Positions 37,263-46,274 of a stretch of DNA of 64,000 nucleotides are shown one piece after another (the first letter of the stretch is position 1; each line of letters starts with the position of its first letter). The notes below the pieces were generated by a model. That model had not been told where the DNA came from and did not search any database. It saw only the letters and a program-made list of their open reading frames with translations. The position numbers were made by a program, and so were the translations under genes. The stretch is from CAVYWD01 sp963772225 (GTDB lineage: Bacteria; Myxococcota; Myxococcia; Myxococcales; UBA5297). Location of the stretch: positions 248,001-312,000 of the forward strand of contig CAVYWD010000003.1 in the NCBI GenBank assembly GCA_963772225.1, given 5' to 3'.

Positions 37263-37936
37263 GGCGCCACCCCCACTTTAGCGTCAAATGGCCACGACGA
37301 GTGGGTTCGTCAATTGCTCAACGCCACGGATGGTTCCCTGGAAGCTGGACCCCTGGGCCTCCGTGCGCCTGCCCGGCGGTGCCGAGCAGATCGTGCGCAT
37401 GCGCCAAGTGGGCAAATGAGCGGACACTTCGACTGACCTCCGAGATCAAGTTGAGCCGGGCTCCTCTTGCAGCGCCCCACGGAGGGCCTCGCCATCCAAG
37501 TTCACGTGGCCGCCGTAGGCGGTGCTCCTGGACGGACCACTGACGGCGATCGTGAAGGCGCTGGCATGTGCGGCTTATGCGCATCGGCTGCCAGCTTAAG
37601 GAGGCGCCGCGCCCGGTCGGGCGACTGCTGCCTGTTCGGCTCGGCGGGGGGTTGGAGTCGGCTTGACGGACACGATTTCTGTGGGCATCTGAGAGTCGAG
37701 AAAAGATCACGGTCGTTTTGACGGTCGGGAATTCTAGACTGGCCCCGATCACGTGCCAAATCGCGCGAAACTTCAAATGCGCGCCGAAGCTTTTGGTCGA
37801 ACAACACGAACAACGCTGCGGGCTCATTCGCAGGGCGTCGCGGACAAAGGTTGGCTGAGCACGCACGGTCTCTTCTGTCGCACGCTTCAGGGCGTTGCGG
37901 CCCTCGTAGTTTGGATGTCCGTGAAGGAGCCCGTGG
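37263..37936. other. 674-base intergenic region; only short frames
   Basis: Between divergent genes in the island. A 43-codon frame at 37288-37419 (start MATTSGFVNC, end QIVRMRQVGK) reads like real protein but has no ribosome site. Longer frames are Arg/Ser-rich shadows. I see no tRNA, attachment site or clear promoter. Confidence 0.35.
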
Positions 37937-38533
37937 ATGGATCCGATGGTCCTGCGCTTCATCGAGCGGCTCGCCGCGGTGCTCATCGGTGGCATGTCCA
38001 TCTTCTTGGGCTATCGCCTCTTCCACGATGTCCCGGAGGCGCACGACAGCTCCGGTAAGCTTGAGGCGATTAGCGCCTCCATCGTGCTGACCCACGTCGG
38101 CCCCGGTGTCTTCTTCGCTCTCTTCGGGGCCGTGGCCATCGGGCTCTCGCTGTTTCGGCCCCTGCAGCTTACGCAGGGAACCGCGGATCGGCCCGTTGGG
38201 TCCTACAGCTACGTGGGTTCAGCAATGCCCAAGAGTCAAGACACCCGCGCTGATGACCGCGTTCGTCTCCGCAAGGAGATGCTTCTCCTGAATTCCATTC
38301 CTGCCACGTTGCGTCAGGACCTTCCTGGTCACGAGCGTGACAGCGTCCTCAGAGGCATTGCCCGGGCAAAGCTCGGCCTGATGAAACCTGTGTGGGGTAC
38401 TCCCGAGGAAGGCTTCGGCGAGTTCTCGCAATTCGAGCGCTGGGTGCAAGAGGGAGAGCTCAGTTCTCCGCCTGCCGGGATGGAAGCCGCGCTTGAGCTG
38501 TACAACTACGGTCGGCCCGGGGGTCGCTCATGA
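37937..38533 (+). CDS. Two-helix membrane protein of unknown function
   Basis: A 198-residue protein with two membrane helices (RLAAVLIGGMSIFLGYRLF near residues 10-30 and GPGVFFALFGAVAIGLSLF near 55-75) and a soluble, charged C-terminal half (KEMLLLNSIPATLRQDLPG). I do not recognise the family. Its stop overlaps the start of the next gene in an ATGA arrangement, so it should be translated together with the secreted metalloprotease-like protein. A role as that protein's membrane partner or regulator is inferred only from this coupling. The ATG at 37937 gives an N-terminus starting just before helix 1. Confidence 0.65.
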   Translation: MDPMVLRFIERLAAVLIGGMSIFLGYRLFHDVPEAHDSSGKLEAISASIVLTHVGPGVFFALFGAVAIGLSLFRPLQLTQGTADRPVGSYSYVGSAMPKSQDTRADDRVRLRKEMLLLNSIPATLRQDLPGHERDSVLRGIARAKLGLMKPVWGTPEEGFGEFSQFERWVQEGELSSPPAGMEAALELYNYGRPGGRS

Positions 38534-39795
38534 AGGCTCTCTCCGCGTTCCTCGTCGCCCTGCTTTGGCCCGCCGCGGGCGCCGCCCAAGTCTCTGAGCT
38601 CTACGCCAGATCGACGCTGCAGCAACTGCGCCCACAGTTTCAGTATAATACGAATCGCATCGTCAATGAGCTCATTTGGCCCTCCTTGCTCAGTGAAGAG
38701 AAACACCGCCTCGGTGACAGGCCTCCTCTACTCGACTTTCCGCTCCTGGCCGAGCCGCCGGCCCAAGATCATCCTCTGGCTTTCTATGTATCCTCGGCCC
38801 GGCGGATTATCGTGCTGCCCGTGCTCTCTTTGAAGTTCCTGGATGATCTCTGCACTGCCTACGCTTGGCTACAGCTGAACGGATATGGCTTCGACACGAT
38901 CGCGGAGTACACGGCCCTGCTCCTCTACGCCAGTCCTCCGCGCGACGGTTTTCCAGCTCCCCTGCCGGCGCTCGGCATTCCCGAAGATGCCCGGGCCAAT
39001 CCTCAGGTGGACTCGCTGGCGCGTGATCTTTCTGTGAACGCCCGCACATTCATCGTGCTCCATGAAATGGGACACCTCATGTACGCGAAGCACGCCGGAT
39101 CATTCGAGGAATCGCTGCGCAACGAGGAGGAAGCGGACCAGGTCGCCGTTCAAGCGATGCGGCGCATGGGCCTGTTTCCCAGCGGCATGCTCATCTACTT
39201 TGAAGCGGACGCACACTGGTCCAACTACCCGCCTACCGGCCGCGACATCCATCCTCTGTCTGGCGAGCGCGTCCGCGCATTGGCCGACACGGTCGACGAG
39301 CCCGAGGCGCAGGCCATGCTTCGGCGAGCGGGAGCCCTTCTCGACGACCCCGCGGTGCGCAGGAGCTTCGTCGAAATGGCGAAAGCGGGCGACTTCTCAG
39401 CGCTGGCCCCCCGCCGCCCTGGGGAGCTGCCACGCCGCGCTCAACCCTCGTCCGCCTCGCAAGGCAGCGCAGCCTTCGACGGGACATTTCGCGGCGAACT
39501 GGTCGAGTCCCCGGGGGCTCGCTCCCTTCCCATGGAGTTCACGCTGAAGCGCAATGGTCAGGGTGTTCGAGGTGATTTCAGCTTCGGCGTCGGTTTCGGA
39601 AAGCTGGAAGGCTACCTCGAAGGCAACATTCTGTACTTCGATTGGGAATGGGCCAACCGTAGCGGCCGAGGCGTCCTGGAAAGCCAAGGAGCAGACGAAT
39701 TCTCCGGCACCTGGGGCCTTGGCGAGGCACGGGCGGGAGCCGGCAGATGGACCGGGCACCGTCCCGCCCAGCCCGGCAGCGCGCCGCCCGGGTAG
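38530..39795 (+). CDS. Exported zinc metalloprotease-like protein
   Basis: A 421-residue protein. A signal peptide (MKALSAFLVALLWPAAGAA) is followed by about 160 residues of unknown type, then the zinc motif VLHEMGHLMYAKH (HExxH) and, 20 residues on, NEEEADQVAVQAM with the likely third zinc ligand Glu. This is the gluzincin plan of M48-like peptidases. The C-terminal 110 residues form a strand-rich module (GTFRGELVESPG, MEFTLKRNGQGVRGDFSFG, GTWGLGEA) that looks like a small beta-barrel. It is coupled to the preceding membrane protein by a 4-base overlap. Substrate unknown. Confidence 0.72.
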   Translation: MKALSAFLVALLWPAAGAAQVSELYARSTLQQLRPQFQYNTNRIVNELIWPSLLSEEKHRLGDRPPLLDFPLLAEPPAQDHPLAFYVSSARRIIVLPVLSLKFLDDLCTAYAWLQLNGYGFDTIAEYTALLLYASPPRDGFPAPLPALGIPEDARANPQVDSLARDLSVNARTFIVLHEMGHLMYAKHAGSFEESLRNEEEADQVAVQAMRRMGLFPSGMLIYFEADAHWSNYPPTGRDIHPLSGERVRALADTVDEPEAQAMLRRAGALLDDPAVRRSFVEMAKAGDFSALAPRRPGELPRRAQPSSASQGSAAFDGTFRGELVESPGARSLPMEFTLKRNGQGVRGDFSFGVGFGKLEGYLEGNILYFDWEWANRSGRGVLESQGADEFSGTWGLGEARAGAGRWTGHRPAQPGSAPPG

Positions 39796-39948
39796 GGAAG
39801 CCTTCGAGGTGACCGTGGCGCTCAACGTGGTCCCTATCGTCATGGAGCCCAAAGGCCTCTTCGGGAGATTTCAGATGGAAGCCGGCTTCAGCCGGAACCA
39901 AGCCACTTCCAGTGGTCAAATAGGACCTTCCCCCGGCGCCCGCGACCC

Positions 39949-40376
39949 TCAAAGGCCGAGCGCCACGACCTTGCCCTTCGCCGCGACGTAGGTCCTCCCC
40001 TTTGCGGCGATGGGCGCGTTGAAGCGCACCGCCGAGCTGATCGACTTGGCGGCGTCCGCGAACGCGATGCTCGCCCCCGTGTCGCCGTCGAACGCCCATA
40101 GCCGATTGCTCCCCTCGGCTCCCACGGCCCAGACGATCGCGTCGGAGGCCCCGTCCGAGGTCGTCACCATCGGCGAGCCGGCGCCATCGATCACGGCGCA
40201 CCAGACCCCAGCGAGCGTGGGCGGCGCCCCGGGCACGAGCTTGAGCGCCGCCAGGTCCCCGCCGCCCGCCGGGCATACCGAGCCCGCTCCTCGGAACACC
40301 ACGAGGCGATCTCCCGAAGGACTGGGCGCATGGTGAGAAAATGTGTCCCCCCCCCAGAGCCCGCCGGCACCTCGCG
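39949..40376 (-). pseudogene. 3' fragment of a PQQ-type beta-propeller protein
   Basis: The minus strand reads FSHHAPSPSGDRLVVFRGAG, VCPAGGGDLAALKLV, NRLWAFDGDTGASIAFADAA and ends RTYVAAKGKVVALGL. These are typical PQQ/quinoprotein-like propeller blades with a natural C-terminus. The 5' side stops abruptly at about 40376, a few bases from the right copy of the 450-bp repeat, so the rest of the gene was probably removed when that copy was inserted. Confidence 0.62.
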
Positions 40377-40383
40377 GGAAAGC

Positions 40384-40833
40384 GGTCGTCCTGTGCGACA
40401 TCGGCCTGCCGGGGATGAACGGGTTCGAGGTGGCGCGGGCCCTTCGGGCCGACGCGGCGCTGAAGGACGCGCTGCTGGTGGCGCTGAGCGGCTACGCCTT
40501 GCCGGACGACATCCGCCGGTCGGCCGAGGCCGGCTTTCGGCACCACCTGGCCAAGCCCCCGAGCCTCGAGGAGCTGGAGCGCGTGCTCGCCGGCGGCTCA
40601 CCCGCGGGGCAGGGGCGCGGCGCGTTCGCCGGAGTCGAAGGAGCGCCGGCGGAGAGCGCGACCGGAGCGGGGGGCTGAAGCGAGGGCCTTCGGGCCGGGC
40701 ACCGGAGGCGGCTTGGAGAGCTGACCCTTCGCCGCGCTCAGGAGCTCGCGCGGGAGACGAGCGCCAGCCTCTCGGCGGCCGGCTCGCGCTCCGTCCCGTT
40801 CCGCCGGCACGACTCGAGGCACGCTTGCCGGAA
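40384..40833. repeat. 450-bp direct repeat, right copy (truncated receiver domain)
   Basis: The second copy of the hybrid kinase 3' end. It carries an orphan half receiver domain (VLCDIGLPGMNGFEVARAL through ESATGAGG, stop at 40678) that can be read as part of a 111-codon frame from 40343. It lacks the first beta strand and acidic pocket, so it cannot work as a normal receiver. See the left copy at 30491 for the comparison. Confidence 0.9.
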
Positions 40834-40931
40834 GGACACCCGCGGGGCCGCTCGAGAGGCCTGAGCTCGCCCTGACGGCGCATGGCGGGTGCTGCTCACT
40901 CGCCGGTGGGCGCTCTCCTGAGGAGGCCGCC

Positions 40932-41135
40932 GTGACCCTTGGCCTGCCGGAGGAGCCGAGCACGTACCTCGCCTACGGCCACGTCGGCGCGCTCGCAGAG
41001 GCGACCTTCGCCGACTGGTACTTCTTCGGAGCCGGGCCGCTCCTCGCCTTCGGGTTGTGGTTGGCGCCCACCGGCACCGCTTCGGCCTCGACCGCCGCGG
41101 GCCACTTTCCCGGGTTGGAGTGGCGCCGACCTTGA
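40932..41135 (+). CDS. Possible small membrane protein (67 residues)
   Basis: A GTG at 40932 lies five bases after GAGGAGG and opens a 67-residue frame with STYLAYGHVGALAEATFADW and a hydrophobic stretch FFGAGPLLAFGLWLAPTG. Ribosome site and composition support translation, but I know no family. It sits between the right 450-bp repeat and the padR promoter and could be the tail of a larger lost gene. Confidence 0.4.
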   Translation: MTLGLPEEPSTYLAYGHVGALAEATFADWYFFGAGPLLAFGLWLAPTGTASASTAAGHFPGLEWRRP

Positions 41136-41160
41136 GACGTTAGTATCGTGTAGTTACTAT
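41132..41160 (+). promoter_or_regulatory. padR promoter with overlapping TAGTA-N9-TACTA palindrome
   Basis: TTGAGA (41132-41137), a 17-base spacer and TACTAT (41155-41160) form a good sigma-70-type promoter 42 bases before the padR start. An inverted repeat TAGTA/TACTA (41141-41145, 41155-41159) overlaps the -10 box and spacer. PadR proteins usually repress their own genes, so this is a plausible autoregulatory operator. Confidence 0.55.
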
Positions 41161-41202
41161 CTGCTTGCTATCAGCGTTTCGCCATCGAGAAGGAAGCGGT
41201 TC

Positions 41203-41853
41203 ATGGCTCGCACCGACACCACCCGCCTCGTTCTGCTCGGCCTGCTCGAGCACGAGCCGGCCTCCGGATACGACCTCCGCCGTCTCATCGGAGTCCGCCT
41301 CAGCGCGTTCTGGAAGGCGGGGTATGCGCAGATCTACCCGGCCCTGGCTCGCCTCGAGCGCGATGGGTTGGTGAGCGTCACAGTCGAGCAGAGCGCCAAA
41401 CGCCAACCCAAGAAGGTGTTCGCGCTCACCGAGGCTGGTCGGGGCGCCCTTGAAGATGCGGTCCGGTCGTTTGCGCCGAATCCGGAGATGAAGGCCGACT
41501 TCCTATTGAAGATCTTCTTCGGCGCGCGCGCACCCCGAGAGCAAATCCTCGCGCTGCTTCGAGAGCTGGAGGCCCATCATCGCGGCGCGCTCGAGCGCTT
41601 CGCGCGGCACGAGCAGCAGCTCGAGGCCGCGCTGAGCCAGGAGGGAGACCAGGACCATCTCTTCTACCTGTTGGCACTGCAGCTGGGACAAAAGCTCTCT
41701 GTCGCAACGGCGGAGTGGGCGGCGGGCGCCACCAAGAGGCTCGGGTCCATCGCCGTCCAGTCTCTTGTCAGCAGGTCCGCCCAGGCGAGCACGGCAGGAC
41801 CACGTCGGAAGTCGAAGGTGGCTCACGCCCGTTCGAAAGGAGTCAAGAAATGA
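41203..41853 (+). CDS. PadR family transcriptional regulator
   Basis: A 216-residue regulator. The N-terminal winged helix has VLLGLLEHEPASGYDLRRLI, AQIYPALARLERDGLVSVTVEQ and the wing RQPKKVFALTEAGRGAL, the standard PadR pattern. The C-terminal Vir-like helical dimer domain spans about residues 90-185, followed by a basic tail. It is likely a repressor released by an aromatic or lipophilic ligand. AGAAGGAAGC precedes the ATG at 41203. Its stop overlaps the epimerase start (ATGA), so the epimerase is the obvious co-regulated gene. Confidence 0.92.
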   Translation: MARTDTTRLVLLGLLEHEPASGYDLRRLIGVRLSAFWKAGYAQIYPALARLERDGLVSVTVEQSAKRQPKKVFALTEAGRGALEDAVRSFAPNPEMKADFLLKIFFGARAPREQILALLRELEAHHRGALERFARHEQQLEAALSQEGDQDHLFYLLALQLGQKLSVATAEWAAGATKRLGSIAVQSLVSRSAQASTAGPRRKSKVAHARSKGVKK

Positions 41854-42962
41854 GACCAGCAGCATCCAAAAGCGGTCCCTCCGACGTTGTTCTCGTGACG
41901 GGTGCCACCGGTTTCCTCGGCTCGGCCCTGACCAGGCGACTCTCCGGTCTGGGCTGTCGCGTCAAGGCGCTCGTACGCTCCCCCGAGAAGGGCGAATCGC
42001 TCCGTGCATTGCCAGGCGTGGAGCTCGTCGTCGGCGACGTCTGCGACGGCCCCCGCATGGCGGCGGCGGCCTGCGAATGCACCTACGTGTTCCACGCCGC
42101 GGCGGCCATGACAGGCAACCTCGAGCAACGCCGGAAGGTGAATGTGGAGGGGACGCGCGCGGTGATGAATGGCGCGGCCGAGGCCCGCGTCAGGCGCGTC
42201 GTCCATGTCAGCACGATTGGTGTCTATGGCCTGGACACGACCGGCGACGTGACCGAGTCGATGGGCCCATGCCCCGCCCGAGACCCGTACACGATCTCGA
42301 AAGCCGAGGGCGAGGAGGTGGTACGGCAGGTCTCGGAGGTCCGCTCGATCTCCTTTGCCATCGTGCGCCCGGGCAACATCTATGGGCCGGGCTCGACCTA
42401 CTGGACAGGCTCGATGTTCAAGCTGGTGCGCCGAGGCGCGGTCCTCTTCCCTGGTGATGGGCGGGGCACCAACCCGCTCATTCATGTCGACGACCTTCTC
42501 GACCTTCTCCTGCTCTGTGCGGTCGCGCCGGAGGCCCATGGGGAGGCATTCAACGCGACGCCCGATCACTCGCCGAGCTGGCGCGAGCTGCTGCTGGATT
42601 ACGCCTCCCTGGCGGGACACCAACGCTGGTGGCGCATACCCCTCTGGCCGCTGCAGCTCCTGACGAGGCTCATTGCGCTCCTGTCCCCGAGCAGCAGCCC
42701 ATGGCGCGACGCCCCCGGCCTGCTGCGATTCATGACCAGCGCAGACTGCCACTACCGAAACCAGAAGGCCCGCCAGGTGCTTGGATGGCGGCCGAAGGTT
42801 GCTCTCGCCGAGGGGGTCCTCGGGACCGCGCCGTGGCTGCGCAGCCAGGGGCTCCTGGCACCGAGCCCCGTGACCGAGACACAGGGCCGCACCAGTCGGG
42901 TGAAAGGAGCCCACGAGGCGCGGTCTGAGGGAGCGCACTCAGGCGGCGACGTGGACGCGTAG
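41850..42962 (+). CDS. NAD-dependent epimerase/dehydratase family protein
   Basis: A 370-residue extended short-chain dehydrogenase. The cofactor motif is VLVTGATGFLGSAL, with DVCDGPRM and HAAAAMTG. The catalytic triad is seen in STIGVYGLD and PYTISKAEGE (YxxxK). It also has the substrate segment RPGNIYGPG and LIHVDDLLDLLLL. The closest general class is 3-beta-hydroxysteroid dehydrogenase/nucleotide-sugar epimerase; the exact substrate cannot be read. The C-terminal 40 residues are polar and probably disordered. It is translationally coupled to padR by the ATGA overlap, with AAAGGAG upstream. Confidence 0.88.
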   Translation: MRPAASKSGPSDVVLVTGATGFLGSALTRRLSGLGCRVKALVRSPEKGESLRALPGVELVVGDVCDGPRMAAAACECTYVFHAAAAMTGNLEQRRKVNVEGTRAVMNGAAEARVRRVVHVSTIGVYGLDTTGDVTESMGPCPARDPYTISKAEGEEVVRQVSEVRSISFAIVRPGNIYGPGSTYWTGSMFKLVRRGAVLFPGDGRGTNPLIHVDDLLDLLLLCAVAPEAHGEAFNATPDHSPSWRELLLDYASLAGHQRWWRIPLWPLQLLTRLIALLSPSSSPWRDAPGLLRFMTSADCHYRNQKARQVLGWRPKVALAEGVLGTAPWLRSQGLLAPSPVTETQGRTSRVKGAHEARSEGAHSGGDVDA

Positions 42963-43232
42963 ACAGGCCACGGATGGGACTTCATGGCCGCAGGTGACTT
43001 ACGCGGCAAAGCCTCGGACTCTGCGGCCGCATGGCCACGAAGGCCGATACGACCGCCGGTGGCCCGGCTCGGGGGCGCCGCAACAAAGGCAACGGCCAAG
43101 CCGCGCCCGCTCCACGCTGTTAACCCACTTCAGGGTCGCGCTCGCTCTGTCACCACCGTGCGACCTCGTCTCCGAGCTCTCTCGAGATTTCTGGCGCATC
43201 CGTCAGCACCGCCACCAACCTCCATCAAGTGG
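42963..43232. other. Gap before the beta-galactosidase relic, no supported gene
   Basis: About 270 bases. The frames crossing it are basic and low in complexity, and none has a ribosome site. Older parts of the glycosidase gene may have lain here, but no homology is visible to me. Confidence 0.3.
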
Positions 43233-43515
43233 GTGAGCACCATCACCGCCGACGGGCATGACCTCGCCTTCATCTCCGCCGACGTCGTCGGCTCGAACGG
43301 CCTCTTCGTCCGCACGGCCACGAACCCGATCGCGTTCACCGTGACCGGCCCGGGCCTGATCGCCGGCATCGACGTCCGACGTCAAGCCCGCGCGCAACGC
43401 TTTCGACGGGAAGGTCCTCACCCTCATCCGCTCGACGGGCGCGGCCGGCTCCATCCAGGTGACCGCCACGTCGGCCGGCCTGAGCGCGGGCTCCGCGACC
43501 ATCGCGGCGCACTGA
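43233..43515 (+). pseudogene. C-terminal Ig-like relic of a GH2 beta-galactosidase
   Basis: VSTITADGHDLAFISADVV, PIAFTVTGPGLIAGID and, in another frame, AFDGKVLTLIRSTGAAGSIQ and SAGLSAGSATIAAH match the last Ig-like domain of bacterial GH2 beta-galactosidases, which usually reads ADGxDLxFVxVDV...GPGxIAGVDNG...AFxGKxLxIVRS. About ten residues around the usual DNGNP are missing and the frame changes at about 43380. The stop is 22 bases before the GH95 gene start, suggesting an ancestral glycosidase operon from which the first gene was lost. Confidence 0.55.
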
Positions 43516-43537
43516 AAGCGGACGGAGGAGAACTCTC

Positions 43538-46183
43538 ATGAGAGGCACACGGGCAAGTCTGGCGCTCGCGCCCCTGCTCATCGGGGCCGCAGGACTGCTC
43601 CTCGCACCGGCGTCCAGCCACGCAGAGGCGTCCCTCAGCGGGCAGGCAGGGCCCCCTGACCACAAGCTGGTGCTCTGGTACCGAGCCCCGGCCACCAACT
43701 GGATGACCTCGGCCCTGCCCATCGGGAACGGGCGGTTGGGAGGAATGATCTACGGCGGGGTCGCCCAGGATCACATTCAGTTCAACGAGAAAACCCTGTG
43801 GACGGGAGACACCCAGAACTATGGCAGCTACCAGAGCTTCGGGGACATCTACCTCGACTTCCCTGGGCTCACGTCCGCCTCCAACTACCGCCGGGAGCTC
43901 GACCTCGAGGAGGCCATCTCCAGAGTCAGCTACTCGGTCGATTCCACGCAGGTCACTCGCGAGTACTTCGTCAGCTATCCCGACAACGTGATGGCGGTGC
44001 GCCTCTCCTCGAGCTCGTCGGGCAACGTGAGCGTCGACGTCAGCGTGACGGATGCCCACGGTAGAGCGACCGCCGCCTCGGGGAGCACCCTCACGATCGC
44101 CGGCAAGCTGGATCTCGTGTCTTACGAGGCCCAGGTCCAGGTGCTCAACGAGGGCGGCAGCCTCACGACCAACAACAACAAGATCTCGGTGAGGAACGCC
44201 GATGCGGTCACGATCCTCCTTGCCGCCGGCACGGACTACGACGCCTCCAAGCCTACCTACAAGGGCGACTCGCCCCACGGAGCCGTCGGCAACCAGGTCG
44301 CGTCAGCGGCGCAGAAGAGCTACAGCGCCTTGAAGGCGAGCCACCTGGCCGACTACCAGGCGCTGTTCAACAGGCTTTCACTGAACCTGGGCGAAACGAC
44401 CCCGACCATCCCCACGACCGACGTCATCACCAAGTACGCTTCCGGCCCCCGCGATCCGTTCCTCGAGGTGCTCTACTTCCAGTTCGGCCGCTACCTCACC
44501 CTCTCGAGCTCCCGGGGGCTGGGCCTGCCCTCGAACCTCCAGGGCATCTGGAACAACGACAATAACCCGCCCTGGTCGTGCGACATTCACAACAATATCA
44601 ACGTCGAGATGAACTACTGGCCGGCGGACCCGACGAACCTGGCGGAGGGCTTCGCCCCGTACTCGGACTGGCTCTTTACCCAGGCCGTGACCCGGGAGGC
44701 GTGGAGGAGCAACGCCTCGGCGAATGGCAACGGCGGCTTTAGCATGAATACGCAGAACAACATCTTCGGGTTCTCCAACTGGGAGTACAACCCCGAAGCC
44801 AACGCCTGGTTCAGCCAAGCCCTTTGGGATCATTATCGGTTCAACCAGGACGCGGGCTATTTGAAGAACACGGCCTATCCGTTCATGAAGGGCGCCTGCG
44901 ATTACTGGCTAAGCGCCCTCATCACCGACAGCGACGGCAAGCTGGTGGCGCCGAACTCATTTTCGCCCGAGCACGGCAATCCACAGCGGGAGAACGGCAC
45001 CACCTATGCGCAGACACTCATTTTCCAGCTGTTCACGAACACCATCAAAGCCAGTCAGATCCTCGGCGCGGACTCGACCTACCGGAGCACGCTGCAGACG
45101 AAGCTCGGCCAGCTCGATCCCGGGCTCCGGCTGGGGGCGAACGTCAGCGCGAACGGCGTCAACTACGGGCCGCTGCTGCGCGAATGGAAGTACCAGAACG
45201 ACCAGCTGGGCGAGCAGCACCGGCACATCTCGCACCTCGTGGGGCTTTATCCGGGCGATCTGATCTCCCCGCTCATCGACACCACCTACGCCAACGCGGC
45301 CAAGGCCTCTCTGATCGACCGGGGCGACGCGGGAACGGGGTGGTCCCGCGCGTGGAAGGTCGGCACCTGGGCGAGGCTCTTGGACGGGAACCACGCGAAG
45401 ATCCTGCTCGAGAACGCGCTGACTCTGACGACCACGACCTTCGTCGACATGTCCGGCTCGACCGGCGGCATCTACGAGAACCTGCTCGACGCGCACCCGC
45501 CATTCCAGATCGACGGCAACTTCGGCACCACCGCGGGCATCGCCGAGATGCTCCTGCAGAGCCAGCTGGACAGCGTTCACCTCCTTCCCGCGCTCCCGGA
45601 CTCATGGCCCGCGGGCACCGTCAACGGACTGGTCGCCCGGGGGAACTTCACGGTGAGCATGTCCTGGAAAGGCGGCATCGCAACGGACACGACGATCACC
45701 TCCAACAGCGGCACCAAGTGCGTTGTGAAGAGCAAGTTCTTCACGCAGCCGGGTGGCTTCGGCGTCGTGCGGCTCTCGGACGGCAGCGCCGTCACCTATA
45801 CGCGCTCGGACGACACCATCACCTTTGGCACCACCGCTGGAGAGAAGTACAGGATCGCCTCTTCTTCGATACTCGCCGAGGCAGATGCGGGTGGAGTCTC
45901 TGGGGCCGACGCAGCCGCCGGTCACGCGGACGCCAGCGCTGTCGATAGCGCGGGCGCCGGTGCGGACGGCGGCGGCACCCGAGGAGATTCCGGTGGCCTG
46001 CCGGCGCCGGATTCGAGTGGATCCAGCGGCGGAACGACCAACCAGTTCAGCTGTGGCTGCATGCTGGATGCGAATGCGGCCAACGGTCCCACGGCCTTGC
46101 TCATGTTGGCCGCCTTGGGCCTGTTTCCCGTGTGGAGCCGACGGCAGGCGAATCGCGCCAAGAGCCGAAGACGAAGCTCATAG
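43538..46183 (+). CDS. GH95 family alpha-L-fucosidase with MYXO-CTERM-like sorting tail
   Basis: An 881-residue exported glycosidase. After a signal peptide, the N-terminal beta domain begins LVLWYRAPATNWMTSALPIG and GNGRLGGMIYGG. The (alpha/alpha)6 barrel carries NNINVEMNYWPADPTNL and QIDGNFGTTAGIAEMLLQ, matching the catalytic Asn and Asp regions of GH95 enzymes, inverting fucosidases (some galactosidases) acting on Fuc-alpha-1,2-Gal ends. An Asp/Ala/Gly-rich linker follows, then FSCGCM, a hydrophobic helix (ALLMLAALGLFPVW) and RRQANRAKSRRRSS, the Cys-Gly-Cys plus helix plus Arg pattern of MYXO-CTERM tails, so it is probably anchored at the cell surface. GGAGGAG lies seven bases before the ATG. 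Confidence 0.92.
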   Translation: MRGTRASLALAPLLIGAAGLLLAPASSHAEASLSGQAGPPDHKLVLWYRAPATNWMTSALPIGNGRLGGMIYGGVAQDHIQFNEKTLWTGDTQNYGSYQSFGDIYLDFPGLTSASNYRRELDLEEAISRVSYSVDSTQVTREYFVSYPDNVMAVRLSSSSSGNVSVDVSVTDAHGRATAASGSTLTIAGKLDLVSYEAQVQVLNEGGSLTTNNNKISVRNADAVTILLAAGTDYDASKPTYKGDSPHGAVGNQVASAAQKSYSALKASHLADYQALFNRLSLNLGETTPTIPTTDVITKYASGPRDPFLEVLYFQFGRYLTLSSSRGLGLPSNLQGIWNNDNNPPWSCDIHNNINVEMNYWPADPTNLAEGFAPYSDWLFTQAVTREAWRSNASANGNGGFSMNTQNNIFGFSNWEYNPEANAWFSQALWDHYRFNQDAGYLKNTAYPFMKGACDYWLSALITDSDGKLVAPNSFSPEHGNPQRENGTTYAQTLIFQLFTNTIKASQILGADSTYRSTLQTKLGQLDPGLRLGANVSANGVNYGPLLREWKYQNDQLGEQHRHISHLVGLYPGDLISPLIDTTYANAAKASLIDRGDAGTGWSRAWKVGTWARLLDGNHAKILLENALTLTTTTFVDMSGSTGGIYENLLDAHPPFQIDGNFGTTAGIAEMLLQSQLDSVHLLPALPDSWPAGTVNGLVARGNFTVSMSWKGGIATDTTITSNSGTKCVVKSKFFTQPGGFGVVRLSDGSAVTYTRSDDTITFGTTAGEKYRIASSSILAEADAGGVSGADAAAGHADASAVDSAGAGADGGGTRGDSGGLPAPDSSGSSGGTTNQFSCGCMLDANAANGPTALLMLAALGLFPVWSRRQANRAKSRRRSS

Positions 46184-46274
46184 TGTGCGAATTCTCGCGC
46201 GGAGGTCGCTGGCGATGCTCCGAGAGGAGATGAGCCCTTGGCAGTCGAGCACCTCGTCCCAAGCTTGACCGCCG

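Noticed and set aside
40343..40678. 111-codon frame considered as a functional single-domain response regulator
   Set aside because: It lacks the first half of the receiver fold and is explained by the 450-bp duplication.
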